The notes: generated by a model not told the origin, from the sequence alone. 10,897 nucleotides of DNA from an uncultured Gardnerella sp. (GCA_947252975.1 CAMXWX010000029.1:1-10897); one strand, 5' to 3'. Counted from the stretch's first letter, positions 1 to 6,831 are shown. Program-made: numbers and translations.

Positions 1-1
1 A

Positions 2-2503
2 ATAAGGTTCAAATTTGTAGCAAATACGGATTGCAATTTATTAAATATTAAGCCCGCGCAAAAGTCGCAAGCTTCCGCGCATCAAGAGCACGCAACTCCA
101 ATAATAAAAATAAGTATTAAAGAAGATGCTCCACTACTTGTTGCGCAAAATCTTTTAGAAGATAGCGCAGACGCAAACGGTGCGAAAGAAATTGCGCTAC
201 ACATGGAAGATGCGCTAGGCGCATGCGATGGGCGCGAACACGATTTTGCAGTAACGTACGGCAGTTTTGGAAGCCGATTCTATTTAGACGGATACCAATG
301 CTTTGCGAGCGCAACGAATCTTGGACCGCAAAGAGTGAGCGAAAAAGCGGCCGAAGTGTGTGCAGCGCAGGCAGAATCTTCGCAAATCTACGACTTTTAC
401 TACTCAAACCACTTGCCAAATCCAGAAGAAATCGCGAATTCGGCCACACAGGCACAGCCAGACATATGGTTTGCAGGACCTACGATTTGTGCAAGAGACA
501 TAAAACGCGTATCTTGCAAGTCGAGCGGAACTTTGCACATTCAATTTAGATTGCGAGGCCCTGGCCAACACGGAGTGCTTTTTGCTGCTGGAACTGCTGG
601 AACTGTTGGAACAAAAACTAATCTAGAATCTAGCGAAAAAATAAGCGTGTACGCAGGGCCAGAAGGCATAAAAATCACGCTAATCGACGACGAAACGTGC
701 ATAAAAAGCGTAATCGAAGCAGCCGCAAGCGTTGACGACGGCGAATGGCACGACTTGATTATTCGCGCAAATCGCGGAGCAACCGACATTTACGTAGACG
801 GATACAGCCAGTCGCACAACATAGGGCAATTCTGGTTTGCAAACATACCAGAATTAGACGCCGTAAGCATTGGCGAAGACTTGCGCGGAGTGCGATTAAT
901 GGGCGAAGCTAGAACAGGCGGAATCTACTTTAGCGCACTAACCGAAGGCCAAATCCAAAGAATATCAAAAGTAAAGCCACTTGTAACAACTGCATTATTC
1001 GACACGGGATATGCAAACTCGCGCAGCTACAGAATACCTTCGCTTGTAAAAACGCACATGGGAACGCTAATCGCAGGAGCAGACCAGCGAACAAGCGTTT
1101 CAAACGACGCTCCAAACCACATAAACTTTGTGATTCGCAGATCCGCGGACGGCGGCAAAACGTGGGGGCCTTTGCAAACCGTAATCAACATGCCTGGCAA
1201 AAACCTTGGAAAACTAGGCGCGAGCGCAATCGACTCCTGCCCTGTTTTAGACCCAGAAGGCAAAAGCGAAAGAATTAACGTATTAATAGACATTAATCCT
1301 GGCGGAATTGGGCTAACAAATTGCAAAACCGCTGTAGGCGTAGACGAATGCGGAAGAATCAAGCTAATAGACCGCTTAGGCGGCAACTACGCGGCAGCAA
1401 TGGACGCAAGCGCGGCCGTAAAATTGCCATGCGATTCTAGCGAAAAAGAATGCGCAACAAAGTGGCTAGTTTCCCCAGACGGAAGTATAAAAAATTGCGA
1501 TTCGCATGACGATTCAAAAATCAACTCGCACAGTAATCAAACTTGCGACTGTTCCACGTGGAACATATGGAAATCGCCAGAAATCGCAAGCGAAAGTCAA
1601 CCATTATTCGCCGAAAAAACGTGCTATATAGCGCAAATCTATTCAGACGACGACGGCAAAACATGGAGCGCACCACGCTTAATCGACCACATGGTTAAGG
1701 AGCCGTGGATGAGCTTTGCGGGAGTGTGCCCAGGGAACGGAATTGTTATTAGACAAAACGAAAAACATTACGGCAGAATACTCGTGCCATTCTATTGCAG
1801 CGGCCAAAGCAAATCGCACTATTCTTCGGGAGCGCTTATTTCGGATGACGACGGCAAAACGTGGAGCCGAGGCAAAATGATTAACGAAGGGCGATTAATC
1901 AACGGAAAAATCGTAGATCCTGCAACAATGCAAGACGACGATGCAACAAGCTCCGAAACTGTGTTTGTTGAACGCAAAAATGGCGATATTCTAGCTTTCT
2001 TCCGCAATCAAAATCGCTCGGGATATGTAGGCAAAGCCATTAGTCATGATTGTGGAGAAACTTGGAGCGAGCTGATTTTTGACACAAGTTTGCCAGAGAT
2101 ATTCAGCCAGCCGAGTGCAACCTGCTTTAGCAATGAAAATGAAGACTGCATAGCGTTTGCAAACGCAAGTCAAATGATGCCATACCGCGGCCGCGGAGTT
2201 GTGCGATTTAGCTACGACGGCGGGCAAACGTGGGCAAAAAGCGTGTGCATAAACCCATTCCACCACGTTTATCAATGCATTAGCTCTAGCAATAAACGAA
2301 CTTTGCAACTACTGTGGGAAAGAGAAACTACTGGAATTTATATAACAGCAATAGATTCCTCGCTTTGGCAGCAAGATAGTTTGCACGCAGGTTTCAAAAA
2401 CAAAGTACACACAAACAAAGTACACACAAACGAAAAAATGGAAGACACAAAAGAGAGAAGACTCACGCGAACTGAAAGGAGCCAAAATGGAAGAGACATT
2501 TAG
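2..2503 (+). CDS. nanH: GH33 exo-alpha-sialidase with two LamG-like modules, 5' end outside window
   Basis: Sialidase that hydrolyses terminal sialic acid from glycans. The frame is open to the left edge, so the true start lies upstream and the first in-frame ATG (203) is probably internal; residues here are counted from it. The propeller begins with the YRIP motif (Arg277) and holds five Asp-boxes S-x-D-x-G-x-T-W starting near residues 314, 481, 547, 614 and 670. Asp302 in NDAPN is the likely acid/base, Tyr690 in HVYQC the likely nucleophile and Glu706 in LLWE a probable partner. Upstream is a complete LamG-like fold (about 105-255), preceded by the end of a second one (up to about 85). A Cys-rich loop lies at 409-475. 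The last 40 or so residues are a hydrophilic tail with an NKVHT repeat; there is no LPxTG and no C-terminal membrane segment. Any signal peptide is outside the window, so whether the enzyme is secreted or cytoplasmic cannot be told. Family assignment is very secure. Confidence -1.
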   Translation: MRFKFVANTDCNLLNIKPAQKSQASAHQEHATPIIKISIKEDAPLLVAQNLLEDSADANGAKEIALHMEDALGACDGREHDFAVTYGSFGSRFYLDGYQCFASATNLGPQRVSEKAAEVCAAQAESSQIYDFYYSNHLPNPEEIANSATQAQPDIWFAGPTICARDIKRVSCKSSGTLHIQFRLRGPGQHGVLFAAGTAGTVGTKTNLESSEKISVYAGPEGIKITLIDDETCIKSVIEAAASVDDGEWHDLIIRANRGATDIYVDGYSQSHNIGQFWFANIPELDAVSIGEDLRGVRLMGEARTGGIYFSALTEGQIQRISKVKPLVTTALFDTGYANSRSYRIPSLVKTHMGTLIAGADQRTSVSNDAPNHINFVIRRSADGGKTWGPLQTVINMPGKNLGKLGASAIDSCPVLDPEGKSERINVLIDINPGGIGLTNCKTAVGVDECGRIKLIDRLGGNYAAAMDASAAVKLPCDSSEKECATKWLVSPDGSIKNCDSHDDSKINSHSNQTCDCSTWNIWKSPEIASESQPLFAEKTCYIAQIYSDDDGKTWSAPRLIDHMVKEPWMSFAGVCPGNGIVIRQNEKHYGRILVPFYCSGQSKSHYSSGALISDDDGKTWSRGKMINEGRLINGKIVDPATMQDDDATSSETVFVERKNGDILAFFRNQNRSGYVGKAISHDCGETWSELIFDTSLPEIFSQPSATCFSNENEDCIAFANASQMMPYRGRGVVRFSYDGGQTWAKSVCINPFHHVYQCISSSNKRTLQLLWERETTGIYITAIDSSLWQQDSLHAGFKNKVHTNKVHTNEKMEDTKERRLTRTERSQNGRDI
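587..613 (+). repeat. Three tandem 9-bp units inside the sialidase LamG module
   Basis: GCTGGAACT occurs twice in perfect tandem (587-595, 596-604), followed by a two-mismatch copy GTTGGAACA. The repeat keeps the frame and encodes AGT-AGT-VGT in a loop of the LamG-like domain. Confidence -1.
2399..2428 (+). repeat. Perfect 15-bp tandem duplication in the sialidase C-terminal tail
   Basis: The unit AACAAAGTACACACA occurs twice in tandem (2399-2413, 2414-2428), followed by AAC of a third start. It encodes NKVHT twice, in frame, after the last recognisable propeller strand. A multiple of three means copy-number change would lengthen the tail without a frameshift. Confidence -1.
2477..2481 (+). 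promoter_or_regulatory. Ribosome binding site for the regulator, inside the sialidase gene
   Basis: AGGAG lies 5 nt before the ATG at 2487. It selects this start over the in-frame ATG at 2523, which has only a weak purine stretch ahead of it. The site sits in the final codons of the sialidase. Confidence -1.
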
Positions 2504-3278
2504 CAACCGCGAAGACGATGAGATGACAACACTAGACCGCTTATCGTTATTGCAAGCAAGCTCTAACTCCGCTCCAATCGCAGCAAGAAAGCGCTGCGAT
2601 GAAACAATGGACGCAATCAGATCGCTTATTTTAAGAGAACGCTTGCAACCAAAAGACATGCTGCCAACTGAGCCAATGCTATGCAATTTGATTGGCGCAT
2701 CAAGGTCATCGGTGCGCGAGGCGATTCGCAAGCTGGAAGCGCTTAACATTGTGGAAGTTAAGCAAGGAAAAGGCATGTTTGTTGGCTCCTTGTCTTTGGA
2801 TCCAATGGTGGAAACACTCGCTTTTCGCTCCTTAATCTCCATTAATAAGAATTTTGAAGACTTAAGCAACGTTGTAGAAATGCGAAAATTCCTAGACCTT
2901 GGATGCGCGGATAAAGTGGTTGAGTCACTTAAGGGAACGCAGCATCCAGAGCTGGAAGCGCTTTCGGAAATAATGACTAAAGAAGCGCATGCTGGAAAAA
3001 CGTTCTTGGAACAAGACATTGCTTTCCACACGGGCATTTTGCGCGCGGTAAACAATACGATTGCAGAGCAATTCGTGCGATGCTTGTGGCTTGTGCATAT
3101 GGCTGTTTTGCCACAATTGGGGCTGGAAGTTTCGGACGAGCTTGAAAAAACCGCTAGAGCGCATGAACTTATGCTAAAAACGGCTATTGCGGGAGACGCA
3201 GATGGGTATAGGCAAGCTGTAAACGACCATTACGAGCCTATTCAGTCGATTTTGCTCAATAGACTGCAAAAGCACTAA
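2487..3278 (+). CDS. nanR: GntR-family (FadR/FCD subfamily) regulator, probable sialic acid repressor
   Basis: DNA-binding regulator of 263 residues, the usual FadR-subfamily size. The N-terminal winged helix-turn-helix covers about residues 36-100, with the typical P-T-E (60-62), the recognition helix SRSSVREAIRKLE (72-84) and the wing G-K-G-M-F-V-G (94-100). The all-helical FCD ligand domain follows (about 125-255), with the metal-ligand pattern Asp177, His181, His226 and His248 all present, so it should be able to bind a metal and an acidic or sugar-derived ligand. The gene begins inside the end of the sialidase (17-bp overlap) with its own AGGAG, so translation is probably coupled. A convergent terminator follows 7 bp after its stop. 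Bifidobacterial nan clusters are controlled by a GntR-family NanR, so that role is inferred here from context; the effector and operator are unknown. Residues before about 30 are poorly conserved-looking and the start could be Met13. Confidence -1.
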   Translation: MEETFSNREDDEMTTLDRLSLLQASSNSAPIAARKRCDETMDAIRSLILRERLQPKDMLPTEPMLCNLIGASRSSVREAIRKLEALNIVEVKQGKGMFVGSLSLDPMVETLAFRSLISINKNFEDLSNVVEMRKFLDLGCADKVVESLKGTQHPELEALSEIMTKEAHAGKTFLEQDIAFHTGILRAVNNTIAEQFVRCLWLVHMAVLPQLGLEVSDELEKTARAHELMLKTAIAGDADGYRQAVNDHYEPIQSILLNRLQKH

Positions 3279-3284
3279 ATAAAT

Positions 3285-3323
3285 GGAAGAACCGCTCCCT
3301 AACTAAACGAGAGCGGTTCTTTC
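3285..3323. terminator. Bidirectional intrinsic terminator between nanR and nagA
   Basis: AGAACCGCTC (3288-3297) and GAGCGGTTCT (3311-3320) form a perfect 10-bp stem with a 13-nt loop, extendable by a few pairs on the outside. On the plus strand it is followed by TTC and a pyrimidine-rich stretch; on the minus strand by a weak T-rich stretch (TTCCATTTATTT). It lies between the convergent ends of the regulator (stop 3278) and nagA (stop 3386) and can serve both. Confidence -1.
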
Positions 3324-3385
3324 ATCTTCAATGGTGACGCCTGAGTACTACAGCATCACGATTAATCGCAACGATACGATTTACG

Positions 3386-4645
3386 TTACGAAATTTTATG
3401 GCCGTCGCACCAAACGTGCTCAACTGCCAAAGTTCCTGGATTAAGCAAAAGCAAATCGGCAGCATATCCCTTTTCAACCAAGCCCAAAGGAGCACTAGTT
3501 ATAGCATTCGGCTTATCTACTCCAAGCGCGCGAGCAGGAACAATAGTCGCAGCAGCAATCGCCTCTGGCAATCCGATTCCAAGCTCTTTAACAGCGCGCT
3601 TAATAGCGACTTCTAGAATCAAAGTAGATCCTGCAATAGCGCCATTAGAAACAAGCCTTGCATGGCCGCCCGTAACCGTAACGTCTAAAGCTCCAAGCTT
3701 GTAGGCGCCATCCGCGCATCCTGTTGCAGCCATAGCATCCGTTACAAACGCAATCCTTCCAGCCGCTGCCTTAAACGCCATTCGCAAAACTGGGTTTTCA
3801 ACGTGGAAACCATCATTGATTAGCTCAATCGTTACGCGCGAATCCTCCAAGGCTGCAGGGATTGGGCCTGGCTTGCGGTGATGAATGCCGTTCATAGCGT
3901 TAAACATGTGAGTCATAAGCGTAGAACCAGCGTTAAAAGCTGCGCGCGCTGTTTGATAATCCGCATCGCAATGCCCCACTGCTGGAATCACTCCAGCTTC
4001 TACAAAACGCTTAATCGCCTCCATGCCGTGTTCGCGCTCTGGAGCCAAAGTAATCTGGCGCAAAGTGCCATCCGCCGCCTCAAGCAACGCCTCAACGCGC
4101 TCGGGAGTAGGATCCACTAGGCAATTAGGGTCGTGAGCGCCTTTTCTAGACAGCGCCAAGAACGGCCCCTCTAAGTGAGATCCAAGCACATCTGGTCGCG
4201 TTTGCATAACGCGCTTAACAGTACGCAAATTCTCTTGCATTACGTCAAGAGGATTTGTAATCAAGCTAAGAACTTGCCTAGTTGTTCCATGAAGCATGTG
4301 ATACGCGCGCGCAATGGCAATCCCTTCAGCACCGTCGTCAAACGAATGCTCCCATGCTCCGTGAGCGTGCAAATCAATGTAGCCCGGCGCAGCAAAACAG
4401 CCACGCCCGTCTACAACGCTTAAGTCAGATGCGCGCAATCCGCAAGCATTAATCGCAAGCGCAAGATCCTCATCTAAAATGCCAGTTTCTAGAATCACGC
4501 CATCTTTAACCAAAATCCAAGCGTTAGGAACAATTCCGCGCGCGTCTACAACGCTCACGTTGCGCACTACAAAATTGCGCCCCTCACTTGATTTTAGTGA
4601 ATCATCAATCTTCTTTACGGCGTCTAAATATGCATTTTTTGACAT
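3386..4645 (-). CDS. nagA: N-acetylglucosamine-6-phosphate deacetylase
   Basis: Cytoplasmic amidohydrolase converting GlcNAc-6-P to GlcN-6-P and acetate, the step that joins sialic acid and GlcNAc catabolism to amino sugar metabolism. Counting 419 residues from the ATG at 4645: the metal motif is D-L-H-A-H (His93, His95); further likely ligands are Glu159 in LEGPF, His225 in VGHCD and His246 in THMFNAM; Asp303 in FVTDAM is the expected catalytic base and His281 in NDGFH a substrate contact. The HAH pair is intact, as in two-metal family members. A GTG nine bases upstream (4654) is in frame, but the AGGTGAG at 4650-4656 is placed for the ATG and overlaps the GTG, so the ATG is preferred. Last gene of the minus-strand group, 70 bp after nagB, ending at a terminator shared with nanR. 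Confidence -1.
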   Translation of the reverse strand: MSKNAYLDAVKKIDDSLKSSEGRNFVVRNVSVVDARGIVPNAWILVKDGVILETGILDEDLALAINACGLRASDLSVVDGRGCFAAPGYIDLHAHGAWEHSFDDGAEGIAIARAYHMLHGTTRQVLSLITNPLDVMQENLRTVKRVMQTRPDVLGSHLEGPFLALSRKGAHDPNCLVDPTPERVEALLEAADGTLRQITLAPEREHGMEAIKRFVEAGVIPAVGHCDADYQTARAAFNAGSTLMTHMFNAMNGIHHRKPGPIPAALEDSRVTIELINDGFHVENPVLRMAFKAAAGRIAFVTDAMAATGCADGAYKLGALDVTVTGGHARLVSNGAIAGSTLILEVAIKRAVKELGIGLPEAIAAATIVPARALGVDKPNAITSAPLGLVEKGYAADLLLLNPGTLAVEHVWCDGHKIS

Positions 4646-4649
4646 TTCA

Positions 4650-4656
4650 CTCACCT
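4650..4656 (-). promoter_or_regulatory. Ribosome binding site that decides the nagA start
   Basis: On the minus strand AGGTGAG lies 4 nt before ATG 4645 (8 nt from its AGG core). The alternative GTG start at 4654 overlaps this site and has no purine-rich site of its own. Confidence -1.
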
Positions 4657-4660
4657 GCGA

Positions 4661-4688
4661 TTGTGCTTTTGAAGTTTGTGCTTTTGAA
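4661..4688. repeat. Two 13-bp direct repeats between nagB and nagA
   Basis: TTGTGCTTTTGAA occurs at 4661-4673 and again at 4676-4688, a 15-bp period, in the 70-bp gap just upstream of the nagA ribosome binding site. It may be a regulator site or a replication-slippage duplication; the sequence does not decide. Confidence -1.
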
Positions 4689-4715
4689 TACGTTACTTAA
4701 TTTTAGACTTGAGTA

Positions 4716-5528
4716 TCAGATTCCCTGCCAAGATGGCTTATTTGCGTACACCCAACGATAGTAGTCTGCTAGCTTAAGCTTGCTTGCTGCATCTTCGTCT
4801 ACAATCACAGTTGCGTGCGGATGCATTTGAAGCGCGGAAGCTGGGCATAGCGAGCTTACTCCGCCTTCTAGCGTTGCTGCCACTGCGTCTGCCTTATTTG
4901 AGCCAAACGCAAGAAGAACAAGATGCTTAGCGCGCAAAATCGTTCCAATTCCTTGCGTTATGCAATGAGTTGGAACTTGGTTAATATCTCCGTCGAAGAA
5001 TCTGCGATTATCTACGCGAGTCTGCTCGGTTAGTGTTTTAACGCGCGTTCCAGACGCAAGCGAAGAGCCTGGCTCGTTGAATCCAACGTGGCCATCGGAG
5101 CCAATTCCCAAGATTTGCACGTCAATTCCGCCAGCAGCAGCAATAGCAGCATCGTAGTCAGCTCCAGCGTGCGCAATCTTGCTGCCCTCGCTTAATGGCG
5201 CTCCGTTAAGAACATCTCCTGGAACATGAACTAAATCTGGGTTTAGGCCGATTAAATCGGTTACTGTTCTGCGGATTGTGCTGTGGTATGACTGTTCGTG
5301 CTCTAACGGCAATCCAATGTATTCGTCAAGAGCAAATCCGCGCACGCGACTTACGTCAACATTATTTTCTTTAACAAGCTTTGCAAGATGCTCGTAGGCC
5401 TTTAATGGGCTAGATCCCGTAGCTAAGCCAAGTACTGCGTCTGGCTTGCGACTAATCAAATCTACAACTGCTTTTGCGTAGAGCTCGCCAGCTTCATCTT
5501 GATCTTTTACAATAATAACTTCTGCCAT
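4716..5528 (-). CDS. nagB: Glucosamine-6-phosphate deaminase
   Basis: Cytoplasmic enzyme that isomerises and deaminates GlcN-6-P to fructose-6-P and ammonia, the exit of the pathway into central metabolism. At 270 residues it matches the usual length. The phosphate-binding segment L-A-T-G-S-S-P (35-41), the base Asp68 in LDEYIGL, and the motif GIGSDGHVGFNEP with Asp145, His147 and Glu152 are all present, so the active site looks complete. The ATG at 5528 is preceded by AAAGGAG with an 8-9 nt spacer. It is separated from nanA upstream by a 203-bp AT-rich gap containing repeats, which suggests nagB-nagA can be transcribed from its own promoter in addition to read-through. Assignment is secure. 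Confidence -1.
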   Translation of the reverse strand: MAEVIIVKDQDEAGELYAKAVVDLISRKPDAVLGLATGSSPLKAYEHLAKLVKENNVDVSRVRGFALDEYIGLPLEHEQSYHSTIRRTVTDLIGLNPDLVHVPGDVLNGAPLSEGSKIAHAGADYDAAIAAAGGIDVQILGIGSDGHVGFNEPGSSLASGTRVKTLTEQTRVDNRRFFDGDINQVPTHCITQGIGTILRAKHLVLLAFGSNKADAVAATLEGGVSSLCPASALQMHPHATVIVDEDAASKLKLADYYRWVYANKPSWQGI

Positions 5529-5731
5529 CTTTGCTTCTCCTTTAAAGCTTTAATTAGCATAATTAGCAATTTTTAAGCAACATTAATCAGTAATTTTAAG
5601 AAATCATTAGCAATTATTAGCATTGCGGCATACGAATTAACGCACACCGCAACGCTATTTACTTACTATGCACCATCGGTAAAAGGCTATTAGATTATTT
5701 GATTATTTACTTAAGACACATACTTAAGACG
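5529..5731 (-). promoter_or_regulatory. AT-rich nanA-nagB intergenic region with repeated short motifs
   Basis: No coding potential is evident in this 203-bp gap. The heptamer ATTAGCA (TGCTAAT on the transcribed strand) occurs four times, at 5553-5559, 5562-5568, 5606-5612 and 5616-5622, as two pairs spaced 9-10 bp apart with the pairs about 54 bp apart. Nearer the nanA end, GATTATTT is tandemly repeated (5693-5708) and ACTTAAGAC occurs twice 13 bp apart (5709-5717, 5722-5730). The placement suggests a promoter and operator for nagB-nagA, but I could not fix a convincing -10/-35 pair. Confidence -1.
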
Positions 5732-6691
5732 TTACTTTGTGGAATCGCTCACTTCTTGCGGAGTCTTTGCCAAAGTCAAGCCAACTTCCTTAAGAACGCG
5801 AGCCACAGCTTCAACATTTTCTCCCTTAAGTGGGCAGACTGGATCTGGCATCTGATTTGTGTCGAACACACCAAGCAATGCCATTGCGGTCTTAAATGCT
5901 CCAACGCCAGCGCCGAAGCCAGCCACTCCACTAGGAACAGTAACGATTCGCATCAAAGCAGCAAGCCAATCCTGCTCCTTCTTAACCGTTGCCCAATCGC
6001 CAGCCTGAGCAGCCTTCCACATGCGCACGTAGCCAGTGGCCTCAACGTTTGCAAGACCAGGAACAGAACCGTCTGCGCCAGCCATGTATGCGCCGTCAAC
6101 AACAACCTCTTGGCCCGTGAGCAAAGTCAATGGGTGGCCAGCCTTATTGTTGTCGTCTACAAGGAACCTAAACGATACGTCATCGTTGGAAGAATCCTTA
6201 ACGCCTGCAAGCACGCCATCTTTACCAAGCTTCACAAGCAAAGCACCTGGTAGCTTTGTGTGCACGCAAACTGGAATATCGTAAGCAAACAGTGGCAAAT
6301 CTGGAACGGCTTCGTGAATAAGACGGAAGTGGCGCTCAACTTCTGCCATGCCGCCAAGTGCGTAGAATGGCGCTGTTGCAACAATCGCAGAAGCCCCAAG
6401 CTCCTTAGCTTCCTTTGCATGCTCAATAACGCGGTTTGTTTCCGTATCGATGCATCCAACCAGCACTGGCACGCGGCCGTCAACAATGCGCATTACGGTT
6501 TCAATGATTTCGCGGCGGCGCTTATCTGTGCTAAATGCCACTTCGCCAGAAGATCCAAGCGTGAACAAGCCATCTACGCCCGCCTCAATCATTCGGTTAA
6601 GCGAACGCTCAAAGCTAACAACGTCTACTTCGCCGTCTGCCGTTAATGGCGTAACTACTGGTGGAATAACACCGTGGAATTTTTCTGTCAT
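5732..6691 (-). CDS. nanA: DHDPS/NAL-family aldolase, probable N-acetylneuraminate lyase
   Basis: Class I aldolase of 319 residues with a TIM-barrel, expected to cleave N-acetylneuraminate to pyruvate and N-acetylmannosamine. The Schiff-base lysine is Lys165 (GVKDSS) and the catalytic tyrosine Tyr137 (FAYDIP), the same numbers as in E. coli NanA. The pyruvate-carboxylate loop is GSSGE (46-50), where E. coli NanA has GSTGE. The segment that in classical NAL carries the Asp-Glu pair contacting the sugar chain reads TGQEVV (192-197) here, so sialate specificity is not proven by residues and rests mainly on context between a sialidase, nagAB and the importer. Other DHDPS-family aldolases (true DapA or sugar-acid aldolases) are the alternatives. 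The ATG at 6691 has a GAAAGAAG site about 7-8 nt upstream. It is 140 bp downstream of the ATPase gene, with a hairpin in the gap. Confidence -1.
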   Translation of the reverse strand: MTEKFHGVIPPVVTPLTADGEVDVVSFERSLNRMIEAGVDGLFTLGSSGEVAFSTDKRRREIIETVMRIVDGRVPVLVGCIDTETNRVIEHAKEAKELGASAIVATAPFYALGGMAEVERHFRLIHEAVPDLPLFAYDIPVCVHTKLPGALLVKLGKDGVLAGVKDSSNDDVSFRFLVDDNNKAGHPLTLLTGQEVVVDGAYMAGADGSVPGLANVEATGYVRMWKAAQAGDWATVKKEQDWLAALMRIVTVPSGVAGFGAGVGAFKTAMALLGVFDTNQMPDPVCPLKGENVEAVARVLKEVGLTLAKTPQEVSDSTK

Positions 6692-6711
6692 GATTAAACT
6701 TCTTTCGTATT

Positions 6712-6730
6712 TTTATGACTATTTATGACT
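6712..6730. repeat. 10-bp-period direct repeat just upstream of nanA
   Basis: TTTATGACT occurs at 6712-6720 and 6722-6730, followed by a partial TATGATT. A period of one helical turn directly ahead of the nanA ribosome binding site would place both copies on the same DNA face; function is unknown. Confidence -1.
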
Positions 6731-6750
6731 TATGATTTTAGATTTTGCAA
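6722..6750 (-). promoter_or_regulatory. Candidate sigma-70-type promoter for nanA
   Basis: On the minus strand TTGCAA (6745-6750) and CATAAA (6722-6727) are separated by 17 bp, each matching four of six consensus bases. It lies after the hairpin in the ATPase-nanA gap and overlaps the 10-bp repeats. AT-rich sequence gives chance matches easily, so this is tentative. Confidence -1.
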
Positions 6751-6755
6751 TTAAT

Positions 6756-6799
6756 GGGCGGCCTGCATGGATTTACTGCAAGGTCTTAACAGACCGCCC
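6756..6799 (-). terminator. Hairpin between the transporter operon and nanA (terminator or attenuator)
   Basis: In the minus-strand transcript GGGCGGUCUG (6790-6799) pairs with CAGGCCGCCC (6756-6765) over ten pairs with one G-U; the loop is 24 nt. In the plus-strand transcript that pair becomes a C-A mismatch, so the structure favours the minus-strand RNA. It begins 33 nt after the ATPase stop. No clean U-run follows, so partial termination or 3'-end protection is as likely as full termination. A smaller competing stem overlaps its first arm (6782-6795). Confidence -1.
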
Positions 6800-6831
6800 G
6801 CGCATTCAAGCTAGCGACTAACGCTTGCCGC

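Noticed and set aside
2309..3055. 248-residue open frame antisense to the sialidase end and the regulator
   Set aside because: It runs opposite to two well-supported genes, shows no recognisable motif and is Ser/Leu-rich as expected for an antisense shadow.
4646..4654. GTG start giving a 422-residue NagA
   Set aside because: The GTG is part of the ribosome binding site that serves the ATG at 4645.
5553..5622. CRISPR-like array
   Set aside because: The repeated unit is only seven bases with no uniform spacers and no cas genes nearby.
5699..6253. 184-residue plus-strand open frame over nanA
   Set aside because: It is opposite the conserved lyase gene, with Cys/His-rich composition typical of a frame shadow.
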